Positions 1 through 28,539 of a stretch of DNA of 64,000 bases are shown one piece after another (within the stretch, counting starts at the first letter, position 1; every line of letters begins with the position of its first letter). Under the pieces are notes generated by a model that had not been told where the DNA came from, made no database searches, and worked only from the letters and a program-made list of their open reading frames with translations. The position numbers and the translations under genes were made by a program. This DNA comes from Lingula anatina (lineage: Eukaryota > Brachiopoda > Lingulata > Lingulida > Lingulidae), in NCBI RefSeq assembly GCF_001039355.2, contig NW_019776178.1, forward strand, positions 5,310-69,309. The letters are read 5' to 3'.

Positions 1-1718
1 CTTAACCCAAATATAAACAAACTTTGAAATATTGTTTCCATTACAGTTAGAGAGGAAGTCCTACATTCACAATGATACTACATCCTTGTATTTGACCTTT
101 AACTTTTTCCTACCTGATTTAAAAATATAATAATTATCTATAAAAAATGATAACCCTTGTTTACTGCATTTCATGCAGCTTGTCAACCCCTCCCCCTTCT
201 TTTTCCTTCCCATTCGAATGTGCTTACTCCAGCTGGTGGTACAATACCAGGAGGCGGTATCGCCTCTCTGATCCTCTAGTTCATATTATTTCCAAATAGC
301 TCCAAAATGTCCATCACATCATAACTCTGGCTTGAAGTACAGAGAAATTGGACACATTCTAGAATAGATTTTTGCTTTCTTTTAGCCACAATAGAGTGTA
401 TTTAGAATTCTATATGTTGGAGTGAGCACAGTAGTTGTACAGTAATGATGGTAATAGACAAAATATAAACATGCTCAGACTGTCTGAAAATAGAAATAAA
501 TCCCGAAAAGTGCCATTTACACTTGTTTTATTTAATCTCTTTCCCTATCATTGTTGTTGACCATGTTTTCCATTAGTAAAAAAGCAAGGTCTGGTTATAT
601 AATGGGATAGATTTGCATTCCTGTAACTGTTTATATATTTTGAATGAGCCAACACTTGGAGAATCTTCCTTGTAGTGTCTCCTGGTAATTACTATCAGTT
701 TGGTGTCAGGGATAAATCACAAATGTCAAATTATTGAATACATTATAAACCTTGTTATTCTTTAAAATGAATCTAAGCCACTCATAATGCATTTCTAGGA
801 ATGTGATTATTCAGGGGATTTGCTGATTTCGGGGATTTTGCCCAGACACAAAAACATCCTTACATCTGATTTTCCATGGGATTTCATAATTTGCGGGGCT
901 TCTTGTCTGATTCTATCATATTTTGGGTTTATCAGATTTGTAACCCTGCATGAATATTTGAATGATTGATCAAGTATAATTTGTTAGCAGAAAGATCAAT
1001 CCAAAAATATACTCGTGGCATTTTCTCTTCTCAACTAATTAACATCACTAAGTACCTGTTTTTGTCCTGAAGACATATATATCTCCCTTTAAAAAATGAA
1101 ATTGATAGTGCTGCAAGAGATTGTTTCATTTAACACAAAGTGAGAATACAAGGAAAGTATGTAACCACTGTCTTAGTTTAAACCAAGTGAATTAAAAAAA
1201 GACGAGGCATAAGATATTTTAAAGAATATTTCTGAGTTTGGAATCAGATAAAATTTAGCCAGTAACAATATGGAATTAATTGGAAGATTTAAAATATTTT
1301 ATTTATTTATTTATTTGCTTATTTTTGCATGCCAAATCTCCACATATTTATCCTAAAATGCACATCTTTTTATTTTGGGAATGATATTATTAATCACATA
1401 GAATTCTACTGGGTATGAAAGAAGTAGGAAGGCAAAGGAAGGTTTTCTGGTAGAGAAAGATCTGTGTTAAATTAAGCTTTCTGCTAGTGCTCCACCAGGT
1501 TAACTGATGAAATTTTTTATTTTTATCATAAAGGCACTGAATGGTTGTACTTCACACCAGCACAGAATAATTTTCTATCTGATTGCAAGTGCAAATTCTC
1601 TGGTCATTTTTACGGTGTAAAGCTACAGGAATCCTTCAATTTTGTCCTATAAATAGCATTTGTTCTGTTCTCATTGAGACTCCTATCTAATCCTGGTGGT
1701 TATTTTCTGTTTTTTCAG
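1..1718. other. Non-coding, probably intron of the gene ending at 1915
   Basis: I see no coding exon here. The stretch is AT-rich and ends in a pyrimidine-rich acceptor (TTTTTTCAG) directly before the coding exon at 1719, so at least its right part should be an intron of that gene. Confidence 0.5.
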
Positions 1719-1915
1719 GCAAGGAGCAGCATATAGCATCAGTGGTGACTGAGCTCTATAACAGATACCACCTAATGGTAAAACCAGGGGAAATTCTGCT
1801 CTTTGACGATGACTTAGAGAATGTCAAGATTGCTGTGGAGTTTGGACACAAAGGATTTGAAATTAAAGAAGATGTTTCCCTAGATAGTCTTCTACGTTAC
1901 GCTAAAAACTGCTAA
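1719..1915 (+). CDS. C-terminal coding exon of a HAD-like hydrolase (partial)
   Basis: A single terminal exon is visible. It follows an acceptor TTTTTTCAG, enters in phase with two leading bases, and encodes 64 residues before TAA at 1913-1915. The peptide contains GEILLFDDDLENVKIA, which looks like the acidic motif IV (DD plus a following N) of the haloacid dehalogenase fold, followed by GHKGFEI and a short helical tail ending in AKNC. In HAD enzymes this motif binds the catalytic Mg2+ with the N-terminal nucleophile Asp, which would lie upstream of the window. The substrate cannot be inferred. A short magnesium-dependent phosphatase type is possible. The assignment rests on one motif and should be treated as tentative. 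Confidence 0.5.
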
Positions 1916-4900
1916 CTGAATATATTTACTGTTTATATTTTATGGTTGAGCCACTTTTTTGGTAAAATTTGAGAAGTTCAGGGTTGTCAACATTGTAAGC
2001 GAGAAATTTTAAAATTTACCGAAATATTTCAAACACCGTCTTACCATTTTTTCAAAATTTTCTCAGTATTAGTCAGACACAATAACATATGATCCCAGAC
2101 TTCTTTCTTGACACTTACAACTGATATTTTTGACATTTTACTTCAAAACCAAGTCTGTGTTGATTTAGAGAATTGTAACCATATCTGGTTTATATGTCAT
2201 CGACTCATGTCCTTGGTGATGGAGTGATGGCTTACACAACAAAAATCAATAGTTCAAATGTGTGATATGCGTGGAAATGTCTGGAGTTGACAACCTTGGA
2301 CAAAAGAATTGCCTTTGGTTAAAACATGGAGAGAAAAGCAGTCACAAAATGCTCATGATACATTATGTATAAGACCTGCACTGTCTGACTCTGTCGGGTG
2401 GGGTGGGGGGGGCTGGGGGGGGGGGGGCACAGACTATATACCAGGTTATTCTAACTCAACACAGAGATCTGCATAATGTGAATTTTAGGATGCTAATTAT
2501 TAATTTTGTTGGGGTCCTCGTATTTTTAAGACTCCCAGTGTAAAAATAAGTGAAAATAGAAAGAAAAAAGAAATGGGTTTTAGGTAGAGCCCTCAGAAAC
2601 CAGACAAATTTCCTGTTGAGGACAAAAGTAGCTGTTTGGGGCTAAATCAATGATAAATTGTCTTGCATGGAATGTTGATTTGCACCTCCAAGTTTGTTCA
2701 AATACAGAGTGAACATCATGAGAAAGGCAGTGTGTTTTTGGAATGAATAAAAACAGGCCAAAATCAATAAGGTAAACTTGCTTTTATTGTAAAGCTGTTC
2801 CCCGTATATTTGCACAGACGTTGACTTCATCCAGAAGGGACGATATCCACACCAACAAACCACCAAATACCAGGAGTTTAGATGTATGATGCCTGGTGTG
2901 AGTTTACTCCAGACTGCTTTCTGTGCAGAACAAAAACCCATGTTAAGAGATGGTATTTGTCCAATCACTTCACAAGGTACAGAACATAAATATAAACCAT
3001 ATTTGAATTGAAGAGTTTATTGCAAGGTTGTCATGGCAACTGTTGCGTCAGGAGCCACTGTCACATGGGGCAGTATACTTTAGCAATAGTCTGTACCAGC
3101 ACACTTGGAAAGATGGGCAATTTATTAGTATGGAGAACCTGTGAATGGGAGTAAACATCCTTGTGGTGTGATACCATGTTAGAACTTAATGTCAGAGTGT
3201 ATCGGTACAGTCTGTATCACTAGAGTATATCTCTTGATGTGAAGTTGGACGTGTAAAGAATTATTGTTGTCTGCAGTTTATTGTAAAGAACATTGCATAG
3301 TTTACCCAAGTGGATTGTTTATGTTATAATTTCAGTTTACAGTGCACAATTATATAGAACTACAAAGCAGTGAATGTACTTGAAACTGGCCTGGTCCACT
3401 TTGAGAAATTGACAACTCCATATCCTTGCTGATATATATATAGGGGGCGCCCAAGGTTCATTGGTTCGAAAAATTGTTTGTACCTGCCTCTGATGAACAT
3501 TACTTTATTGCCAGTACACTTAAGTGCATTCAGTGTAATCAGCTTGATTGCCTGTCACACCTCCTTGAGTAGCTAGTTAATAAGGTTATTACCTCCTAGC
3601 AAATTGAGGAGGCGTGTTAGACATTTAAGCCAATTACAGTGATTGCACTAAGGGAAAGTCTCCTCTAGAGTTGGATCGATACAGCTAGTACAATTGGTTT
3701 ATCTGAACACTCTCTTAGAGTCATTGTTCTTTTTTTCTCCCCACATGTAAAAATGCAGTATACAGTTTTTCACATTCAAAGCGTATTTATCCTTTTGTAT
3801 AAATGTTATATGTATATATATTTATGTACATTCTGTTTGTATTACTTTCTTAATTGTTGAAATGGCACAGAGATTTCAAGAGTGGAAAATATTTTTCCTT
3901 AAAATGCTGCACAGAAAAAATGCTCCAAAACATTTAGGATGGTAGGTCCTCACTGTAAAAACCTGATATGTCAAGTTTTTATGTAAGATTGTAAACTGAT
4001 ATATTCTATTGATGGATGTGTGCCTTATTTTAGGTTCAAACCTTAACTATTTTGTCTGGAGTTCAAGCCATTATTGTGTATATTATTAGTTTACCATGAC
4101 ATTTATTTAAAACTTGGTGCTGTAGCTTTGTAGATTCATGACTATATGGTGTCATTGTGGGAACTTACAAGCAAATTCAAAGATGTTGCTGAAAGACATT
4201 GTATAAAGTATAAATTGTGCAAATGGATCTCTAGTTTTGAGATTGTAGACCATTTCCGTTTAATGTGTACCAACCACTGTTATACATCAATTTTGGCAGT
4301 TTATTTATTTATTTTGCAATATGTTTTTAATGTATTAAAGGTAGCGTGTCAGAGATGAATCTCCAGTTAGGTAACCAGCTGTTTAGAAGTGATATTCTGT
4401 TTTCTGTAAGGCTGAATTTCTTTCAGATTGATAGATTGGGGGAATTTTGGTATGTCACATCAATAAAAAATTGGTTAGACAAGAAATAAATTTCAGTACA
4501 TATCAGAAAGTGTTAAGATTTCTATCATTGATGGTAAACACCCTCTGCTAAAAAAAACAACTTCACATGGTAATGTTAGAATATAATATGTATTATTACC
4601 ATCAAAGTCCTTACAACTATTAGAATGCCAAAGAATGAATGTGACAGATAGTTGCCTGTCGTAGCAAAATATATCTGGTATCTGTGTCAGTAATAATTAT
4701 GAAGTTATTATTGTAGTTTGTTGATGTTTGTTTTGCAGGATATTATGTGAGATTAAAGTTCTGAATTAAAACTTACTGCTATTACTGACCGACCTTTTCC
4801 TTTGTATTTTTCTATTGTGCGAAGATTTGTTTATTTATTTTGAATTTAAGGCGGAATAAAAAGTGCATAATGTTCCTTTTTCAATGTAGTATGGCCTTTA

Positions 4901-5113
4901 TGTCACCCCCCCCCCCTTCCCCCAATTGGGGAGATATCAACTGCGCATGCATCGAGTATAATGCCGAACTACCTCATAAAAGGTCAAGGTCGTTCAAAAG
5001 GTGCCTAACTGTGATATGCTCTGCCCGGGCGGGCAGGTGTCCTGTCTCATACTCATAGGTGACTATTTAAAAAGATGTGTTTCATTCCACCGTCAATAGT
5101 GAAATTGTAAGAG
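1916..5113. other. 3' UTR of the HAD-like gene and intergenic region before CHD1L
   Basis: No convincing coding exon is visible. The sequence is AT-rich with a poly-G run near 2399-2428 and a poly-C run near 4907-4923. AATAAA/ATTAAA-type signals occur at several places, including around 4750-4775, so the 3' UTR may be long. The CHD1L promoter should be in the last few hundred bases. I see no clear TATA box. Confidence 0.4.
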
Positions 5114-17258
<12,145 letters not shown>

Positions 17259-17298
17259 GTAGCATATCCTTTTACCAATACTGGAGATCAGACTACTG

Positions 17299-17446
17299 GG
17301 CTCCCTAACTCGATCTCATCGCGAATTGCGAATAGCAATTTCACCCTACATTTTGAGGCTATTATATGGGGCGAGTAAATTCTGAGTTATGGAAAAGAGA
17401 CACTTTTGTTCAGTCACAATTTGCGATGATTTCGAGCTACAGAGCC
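17299..17446. repeat. GGCTCC-ended inverted-repeat element, copy 2, abutting the last CHD1L exon
   Basis: Begins GGCTCCCTAACTCGATCTC and ends with the complement of GGCTCTGTAGCTCGAAATC. The interior resembles the element at 13963. It starts about 40 bases after the last recognisable CHD1L coding sequence, so the open frame running past 17258 is probably read-through into intron and repeat. Confidence 0.6.
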
Positions 17447-17671
17447 CCGATTTACTAAGATTGACCAAACTCTGTGGGGACTCTTGCTGAGTTTTGATGA
17501 TATTGATTGCAATACAGAAATGTTGGTGATTATACCAGTGTGTGTCATTCAGTTAACCTAATTGCACTCAAAGCTCAAGACTACTTCCATGTTTAGTTGT
17601 TTATCAGCAAGTTGAGAAGTTTTGATTTTATCCAGTTGCAGTGGAGAAATTGTCAGCCACTGTCTTCTTAA

Positions 17672-17982
17672 AGGGATAACAACTCTTCCTAAGAGATCTA
17701 TATTTTACAATAAATACATTGTAAACAACTCGTGGAAATTGATTTTCTATTTTAAAACAAAAACAGCAGTCATAGCAATTATTCTGAAATCAGTGTTTGT
17801 CATAGGACCATGTGACCTCCATAGATGGCTTTACGTATGTTTAGAAATCAAACAGGGACTAACTTTGAATGTAGAAATGGATTCATTAACCATTGGCAAG
17901 TTTGGGAAAATTGCCATTTACCCCAGGAAAAAAAAATTATTATTTTTTTTTTTTTTGGCCAAAATGAACAGTTGTTATCCTG
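17672..17982. mobile_element. TTAA-flanked inverted-repeat element (Kolobok-like), copy 1
   Basis: TTAA at 17668-17671 is followed by AGGGATAACAACT. The right end reads AGTTGTTATCCTG followed by TTAA at 17983-17986. The interior matches the element at 47194-47474 over most of its length, including the segment GTAAACAACTCGTGGAAAT. TTAA duplications with RGG-type ends are typical of Kolobok-group elements, and piggyBac-group is the alternative. No coding capacity is visible. Confidence 0.7.
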
Positions 17983-18038
17983 TTAAGATCATTGCTTCAG
18001 AGTGAAATAAGGTCTTTTAAATCAATTTTCATTTATTC

Positions 18039-18039
18039 N
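18039..18039. other. Single N: contig join between CHD1L and ERLEC1
   Basis: An ambiguous base sits between a CHD1L model lacking a 3' end and an ERLEC1 model lacking its 5' exons. The simplest reading is a collapsed gap that has lost exons of both genes. Confidence 0.75.
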
Positions 18040-18176
18040 ATTTGACAGCTTTGCTGCCTTGTTCTGATAGTTATGTTTTATTCATAAATTGTGTAGTATT
18101 AATGTTATTTTTTGTTTGTGAGAAATCTCTCATTTACCATTTATATTGTTCTCCGTTTAATCCAATATTTTTTTAG

Positions 18177-19133
18177 ATTGAGAGCTATTGGACGTATGAG
18201 CTGTGCCATGGAAAATATTTGAGGCAATATCATGAAGTCAAAGAAAGTGGCAAGGTAACTATATGAATTGACTTTATCTAAAAAAAAAAAGAATATTAAA
18301 CAAATTTCTTCATTGTGTCACTGAACATGTGAAAAAAATGTCTTGCAAAAATATCCTTGAAAAATTTATTGGGTTATGCATTGCATAAAGCATATATAAG
18401 AAGAATCATGTTATATTGTAGAAGGGGCATCTGCAAGAATATTATCTTGGATATTACAAAAAAGAAGATAACAACCAAGAACCACCTGTAGAAGATGCAC
18501 AAAAGGTACACTACTTGTTTCTTATTATACCATCAGTTAGAAAAGAGAACAGGTTTTTAAAAACTTGTTTTTTTTATTGCAGATCAAGTTTGAAATCAGT
18601 TTCATCAGTTTACGTATGTATTTCACAATTTAACACTTTGTGTTACATTGTATTCCTTTCTGTACAATAACTTAGTCATATTTGCATCTTCCAGCCTCCA
18701 AAAAAGCGAAAAGTAGACAATATGGAGCTGACTTACTACCAAGTCAACTTCACAGAAGGCACTAAATGTGATCTGACAGGAGAGCACAGAAAGGCTCGAT
18801 TGCACTACGTTTGTCAACCAGATGGCAAGGGAGAGGTGTATGAACTGAAGGAGACGTCTAGCTGTGAATATGAGGTGGTCGTGTTAACAGCACTACTCTG
18901 TTCTCATCCAGCTTATAAGTAAGTCACATAGCATTTCTTTTTAAGTACATAATGTCATAATGTTTTAGAAGATAATTCATTATCTTGAAAATAATAGATT
19001 TTGAAATAATAGAGCAACGGCAAAACTATTTGGTTTACCTTTGAAGTGTATGATAGAATTTAATTAATTGTCACTTTGACCAAAAATTTAAACATGAAAA
19101 TAAAAGAGTGAGAACTATATCTTTATAACAATG

Positions 19134-19191
<58 letters not shown>

Positions 19192-21871
19192 TAATATGTA
19201 AAAATTAATTAGTAAAATCATAATTCTGTCATAAAGCATTGTTTTGTACAGTTGATGTTTTATGGAGCGGGGAAGATTGGAAATTGATCTTTACACTATG
19301 TAAGTCTTGTCAATGAAGTGACGTATGATCATCATCATCATAAAAACTGTTGTTATATTGTTTTATTTTAGAACAGCAGACCAGCCTGTGCAAGGAATAC
19401 GCTGTGAGCCTTTAGATGGCTCTCCTAGAAGACCAAAAAGTCTAGATTTACTTGAACTAGAAAATACTCAGGGGAGATATAATAGAAAACAGGTAAGATC
19501 TAGCCAGATGGTTTGTGCTGAAACAGCTTTTCGATTATACCTACTGGAAAGGTGCTGTCACATTGTATGCCAGGAAGCAGTTATGAAATTCTTAGAGTTG
19601 AGCAGTATGGTTTATGGAATACTTTTTCAAGTGAAATAAATGCCATTTCTTTATACATGTAACATACCACCTTGTGCAATTTGGGTTCATCAACCTGTTT
19701 ACAGCTTGACCAGGTCACTCCTTAATCACCACCTGACCAGAAGACCTTATTAGATATTACGAAACAAAAGTGTTTATATTTTAAAACCTGCTTTTGAATT
19801 GGAGAAGGATTTCATCGACTGTGTTATGTTATTAGAATGAAGTAATTTTTCTTCAGTCAACAGCTTAATATTGAAATAGTTACCTCCAATAGAGGCTGTT
19901 CACCTGAATAGCCTCATTCCCTGATGAAGATGTTCTGTTAGGCATCCAAATATTGGAGGTAACTATTTCAATATTAAACTGTTGACTGAAGAAAAATTAC
20001 TTCATGCTTTTGAATTAGAAATGATATTAACATGCAAATTTATATTTAGACACAAGAGGTGCATCCAGTTATTCAGAGGCCCCAGGAAACTGTACAGCAG
20101 CCATCGTGGGATCCCAGCAAGGGTTCTCATGGCACAGATCTCAAGTCCAGCACAGACCAGCAATTGTTGAACGACTTTTTAAAAGGAGAATATTGCATCC
20201 AAGGGGTAAGATTCTCAGCTCAGGAATTTTATATTTTGTTAAAGGTTTGTTTGGGCTTAAGGGAGAGTCGCTGTTCAGTTTTTCTCTTCAAATATTTGTT
20301 GCTTGGATGTTCAGGGTAGAATTACCTAATTATAACAATACATATTGCTCTGCTCACTCTACCAAACACTGGGGCAATAGTCTACAAGATTATGGATAAC
20401 ATGGCAACTATAAGACTCCTGTTGCATTATTGAGCAATTATGAGATAGGTGATGCGGATAGGTGAGATAGGTGACCCATTAAAATAAAATTCAAGGACTG
20501 AAAAAGTAACAGTATTTTCCATTCTAGGCTCATCAACTCTCACAATCCTTTGTAACACGAATATTTTCCTTTATAGGGACTGGGGTGGTGGAAACATGAA
20601 TTTTGCTATGGAAAACATATAATTCAGTTCCATGAAGTGAGTATGAAATATTGTTACTTGAAAAATGTCATTCTGACTATGACATTATTTTGAATGGCTG
20701 CTTATTTTCTTGTTTTTCTCAAATGCATTTAATGTTTATATTTACACAAGTTTATTTTTCAAATTATTTGTGAGTTTGTAAAGTTGAATTATTTAATTTA
20801 TGATATATAGACTTTCAAGACTGATATACAGTAATATAAATATAAAGTTAAATGTGAAATTCATGGTTATAGATAAACTACTGAAACAAAATATCTCTCA
20901 GAATTTAGAGAGAGAACTAATAACTTTTTACACCTCACCCATTTCCTGTTTTTAGGAAGGTGGTTCAAAAACTGTGATAACACTTGGGGTGTGGAGTGAA
21001 GGAAGACATCTGCAGTGGCTTGGGGAGAATCCTTCTAAGAGACCAAAACCAATAAAACAAAGGAAGTATGTAAACACATATGTGGAACGTCTCTAATTGC
21101 CCTTATAAATTTCAAAAGTAAACTACATGTTATCTGCACTGATGGCCATTCTTAATACATAACCGGTTGTTAAAGATATAGTACAAAGCACATAAAACAT
21201 TGAGTAACTTGATTTGCCTAATGTTTTATCTTCTTTACAGGTTTATCAGCCATTTTTATGGTGCTGGTGATTACTGTGATATATCTGGAAAGCCAAGGCA
21301 TGCAGAAGTCAGAATAAAGTATGTTAATTCCAGTATCAGTATTCTTTTGTTATATTTGAAAAGACAGTTATAGTAGTAGTGATATATTACCTGGCGTGGC
21401 AAAATAAACATTTAGTACAAAGTGCACAATAATAAAAAAAGAACTTAGGCATACACAGAGCTTATAACAACAAGTGAAGTGATGATGTTTTGTTTAATTT
21501 TTCTTATCTTTATTTTTTTATCCAGATGTAAGGAAAATACTGATAGCTCGCATGCAGTATCACTGTATCTTGTTGAACCAGAATCTTGTGTCTACATTTT
21601 AGTGGTAAGTAATAATCTGGTTACTTCAAATGATAAAGATGATATCGATATGCCTAATGAATCATCATGTTATGCTTTTTGTGTGAAAAAGTGTAAATTT
21701 TGGTGTTGAATCTTAAAAAATATTTCAATATGAAATTCTCAAATGGTTTTAAGTTTTTGTTAAAAATATAAACCGACTGTTAAGGTGTTTCTTTTTCACT
21801 TACAGGTAGAGTCTCCAATCCTATGTGCACTGATTGACAAAGCTGATAACAATGGCATAGTGAAGTTATGA
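18177..21871 (+). CDS. ERLEC1: Endoplasmic reticulum lectin 1 (XTP3-B), N-terminal exons missing
   Basis: ERLEC1 is an ER-lumenal lectin that binds trimmed high-mannose glycans through MRH (PRKCSH) domains and delivers misfolded glycoproteins to the HRD1-SEL1L ERAD complex. Exons read: 18177-18254, 18422-18505, 18695-18918, 19372-19492, 20050-20205, 20577-20636, 20956-21065, 21241-21318, 21526-21604, 21806-21871 (TGA). The first visible exon starts inside MRH domain 1 ([20 protein letters not shown]). The middle region carries [19 protein letters not shown] domain 2 holds [19 protein letters not shown], then [20 protein letters not shown] and a terminal [17 protein letters not shown]. Each block aligns by eye with human ERLEC1. 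The signal peptide and start of MRH1 are absent, because too little sequence lies between the N at 18039 and 18177. The missing exons are an assembly matter rather than evidence of a pseudogene. Confidence 0.92.
19136..19188. repeat. (AT)n microsatellite
   Basis: More than 20 AT repeats in the ERLEC1 intron before the exon at 19372. Confidence 0.9.
19837..20005. repeat. Foldback element with 55-bp arms in an ERLEC1 intron
   Basis: The left arm at 19837-19891 and the right arm at 19951-20005 are near-perfect reverse complements (ATGAAGTAATTTTTCTTCAG pairs with its complement at the right). The loop is about 59 bp. The right arm ends only 44 bases before the acceptor of the exon at 20050. Confidence 0.85.
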
Positions 21872-23640
21872 TAGAAGATATATATTAGTTCACCTAACAG
21901 AAATCAATGACACCATGCTGTAGATTAGTGAATGAAATAAGTATCTGGTTAAGCAATGTGGACAGGTTAAATACCTGAACCAATGGATCTAAAAATAAGA
22001 GAAAAAAAAACACTTCTTGAGATACAGTGACCATTCAAGAGGGGTCACCCATCCTTGTTATATGCTGAAAAGATTTATGCAATGACAAAAAGCAATTCAG
22101 TTTTTTTTTTTTTTTTTGCATTGTGTGTGAATCTTATGGTTGATAACACAACTTTGCAAAATAATGTATCATGAGGTTTGCAGTTGCACAAATTTTTTTT
22201 ACAAGATATTTTGACAAAATGGTTGCAAATTTCAACAAGAGCTGCTGAGAAAGGGGAAAGTTTGAGGATTGTTTTGGGCAACTATACATAATATATTTGT
22301 GCTTCAAGACAACTAACATTGGCGTTTTGTCAGAGTTACATAATTGAAAGGTAGTGTCCATCACACTATTCTTCAATATACTGTGAGCACTTTTAACTGT
22401 TCTAATTGACTTGAAGCCATTATTTAAAAAGTGTGTTTTGGATATATATGTATTTTTTCTTTAAATCGGATATGGTGTTCAAGGTGAAAGGCTAATATGG
22501 AAAGACCACATTAAAGTTCAGACCAAAGAAATGACTATGGGACTTACTGCAAATGGTGGTCTGAACATTGCATATCTCTACCATATATATGCTTTTTAAG
22601 ATGATGTCCTTTTATTTTAAGTTGTATATTTTGTTTAAGATATAATTCAAACTGCATAAGAACATACAATATAATTCCTGATAAGAATTAAGAAGCATTG
22701 CTTCAGTGGCTGCTGTAAATGTTGCCTTTATTTTTAATGAATTGAGCTTTAATTTATTAGTCACCCTTGTCTTATAAAGTAACATTGTAAATAGATAAGG
22801 CAAATTTACTCTAGGACAAGTGAATAGTCTGAAAACAAAAATAAGCCTGTACAGTAGACTTTGAGTGTGTTATGTAAAATTAACCCCCAAATACATCACT
22901 TCTTGAATCTTTGAAATTGCAATAAAATGATAAATTACATCTTGCATTGCTTTCTTTTTAAAAATATCGTTTTTCACTTTATCTAAAGTAAGAATCTAAG
23001 AATATACTTGTAAGCAACATGTAAAGATGACATGATACAAACAACATTTGTTTTGGTAAATATTATTATCATTCTGTATTTTCTTACAAAATAAAAATAA
23101 AAACAGCAAATATCATAGCAAATTCTTAAAAATCACATCAAAGATTGTAGTGATTAGAGATGGTAAAAGTTATCCACAATCAAAATAATTAAAGGCATTT
23201 GGATACCATTTTGGACAAAGTGTACAAGATACAGTTGACATTCAGTGCTAGGGGGTATTGATAGTTTGACCAAACACTTATGTTGTAATAACCTGTCCCC
23301 ATGCCTCTGTTTAAAAAAAATAGATTATTTAATTATGTTTTATACATTGTGATAATCAAAGATTAGGAAAAAAATTAACAAAGCAGTACAAAATCATTGA
23401 TGACAACTTAACATAATGCTGATTGTATCCATGCAAATGGTAGACATATTTTACTTTACATTATACTTAAATGCTTTGTACAGTATGCAATAATCATTTT
23501 GAACATTTCATAACAAAAAGGAAGAGAAAAAGCCAAAAAGGAATATCATATTCCATCCATAACCTACAATGACTTATTATAATAGATTTTGAGCACCTCA
23601 TCTAAAATAAACAAACTTACTTGATCTTCCAATTTATGAA
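21872..23640 (+). other. ERLEC1 3' UTR and downstream non-coding sequence
   Basis: No coding exon seen. An AATAAAATGATAAA stretch at about 22920 is a plausible polyadenylation signal for ERLEC1. The remainder is AT-rich. Confidence 0.45.
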
Positions 23641-23641
23641 A

Positions 23642-23645
<4 letters not shown>

Positions 23646-23711
<66 letters not shown>
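23646..23711. repeat. (AT)n microsatellite followed by poly-T
   Basis: About 25 AT repeats directly joined to a T run, next to the retroelement fragment. Confidence 0.9.
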
Positions 23712-23799
23712 AAATAACCCCGAGGCATGCCGAAACCTCAACTACGAGTTTCACGTACATACCCATAGTTTTTCTCTTGCATATTTACTGCCACTTATT

Positions 23800-24192
23800 T
23801 GAATATTTTCTTATTATGGCCCTGGATTATTTGCTGCATGTTCTTCATGCTACTGGAAGTAACCTTTAATGTTGATCTGAGTCTGCTTCCACAAGGGAAA
23901 TGTTTTTCTAAAAACTAGAGAAAGATACGACTTGTGTTTTAACATTTTTTGAGAAAGGCGAATTAAACCAATTCAATCTTCTGTTATGTCTTCTCTTTTC
24001 ACTGGAGCTAAAATTGCTTGGTTTAAACTCATTGTTCACCTTCCTTCTGTTGTACCTCCCTCCTTCTAATGAATTTTTGTACACACGCAGATCCTGCAAT
24101 TGTCCAACTTGATCATAGAGCTGCAATCTTTCTCTGATGGCCCTAGGTATATTTGGTATTACTGCAGGGGGCTGATTCAAGTTCTTACTCAT
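23800..24192 (-). mobile_element. Decayed retroelement ORF fragment (Penelope-like type suspected)
   Basis: On the minus strand an open frame at 23908-24192 encodes NLNQPPAVIPNIPRAIRERL, later LNWFNSPFSKNVKT. Past a stop the same kind of sequence continues as SSSMKNMQQIIQGHNKKIFK. The order PP..I..IP..I..RL, WFN.P(F/Y)S.NV.T, M.NM..II..HNKKI is a combination I associate with C-terminal regions of invertebrate retroelement ORFs. The two parts are separated by a stop and probable frameshift, so it is a relic. The exact clade is a guess. Confidence 0.6.
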
Positions 24193-24566
24193 ATAGCTCG
24201 GTTCTGCATTCAGAAATGGGTTGCATGTCTCAGATTCTAAGTCTAGGTTTGCATCTAGAAAATTAACTAACTTTTGTAATGTTAGTAGTTACAGTTATAA
24301 AAAGACCTTGCGTTTTGAACAGTTTGACTAGATGTGTCCTGATTTTGTCAGCTGCACTTCCACCACAAGATTTAAATACTCTGAAATTTCACATAAGAAG
24401 CACCATGATATATGTTCACTATATTCCTGGTAAATTGTTATCACCCTTTGTCAGTCATGTGTATTCTGCCTGCTATTATTATTTACATTTTCAGTAATTT
24501 TCATCCTGATGTAAAGACAATACTGACATGGTATGTGAATAATAAATTCCTGATAGTATGTTAGCA

Positions 24567-28031
<3,465 letters not shown>

Positions 28032-28280
28032 GTTCTCCGTTTCGTGTGGGAAGAAATTTCCGCTAGAGGGCGATTCAATCACTACACAGTATCGCACCGC
28101 TAGGTGTGCTCACGTACTCTCACGTACAAGATTGATAACGTGCGCCAAACTTCGTTCTCTACTTCTATGGTTATCTGAACACTCAGAACACTGAACGATG
28201 TGCCTACAAAAATGCCCTGTTTATTTTCATCAAGAAATGTAAATACATTGAATTAAAAAAAATTTACAGTGGTTATTTAA

Positions 28281-28539
28281 GGCTTCGTTCACATGCAATA
28301 TGTCTATTTTCTAAATTCTATTTTCTATTTGCGGTATGTCTTATGATCTCGGTCTGTGCCCTGAATATCCCGCGGCGTAATTACTGGCAGCGCGAGTCAG
28401 TTACTATAAGTTACTATAAGTAACTGGCTCGCGCTGCCAGTAATTACGCGGCGGGATATTCAGGGCACAGACCGTGATCATAAGATAGCGCGAATAGAAA
28501 ATAGAATTTAGAAAATAGACATTGCATGTGAACCAAGCC
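28281..28539. mobile_element. 259-bp foldback element with TAA target duplication (PIF/Harbinger-like)
   Basis: The element is almost entirely one palindrome. It starts GGCTTCGTTCACATGCAATA and ends with the complement of GGCTTGGTTCACATGCAAT, with a GC-rich centre (GTAATTACTGGCAGCGCGAG paired with CTCGCGCTGCCAGTAATTAC). It is flanked by TAA at 28278-28280 and 28540-28542. The empty site is preserved in copy 2 of the duplication near 35350-35360, where a single TAA is present. A 3-bp TAA duplication fits PIF/Harbinger-type MITEs. Confidence 0.85.
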
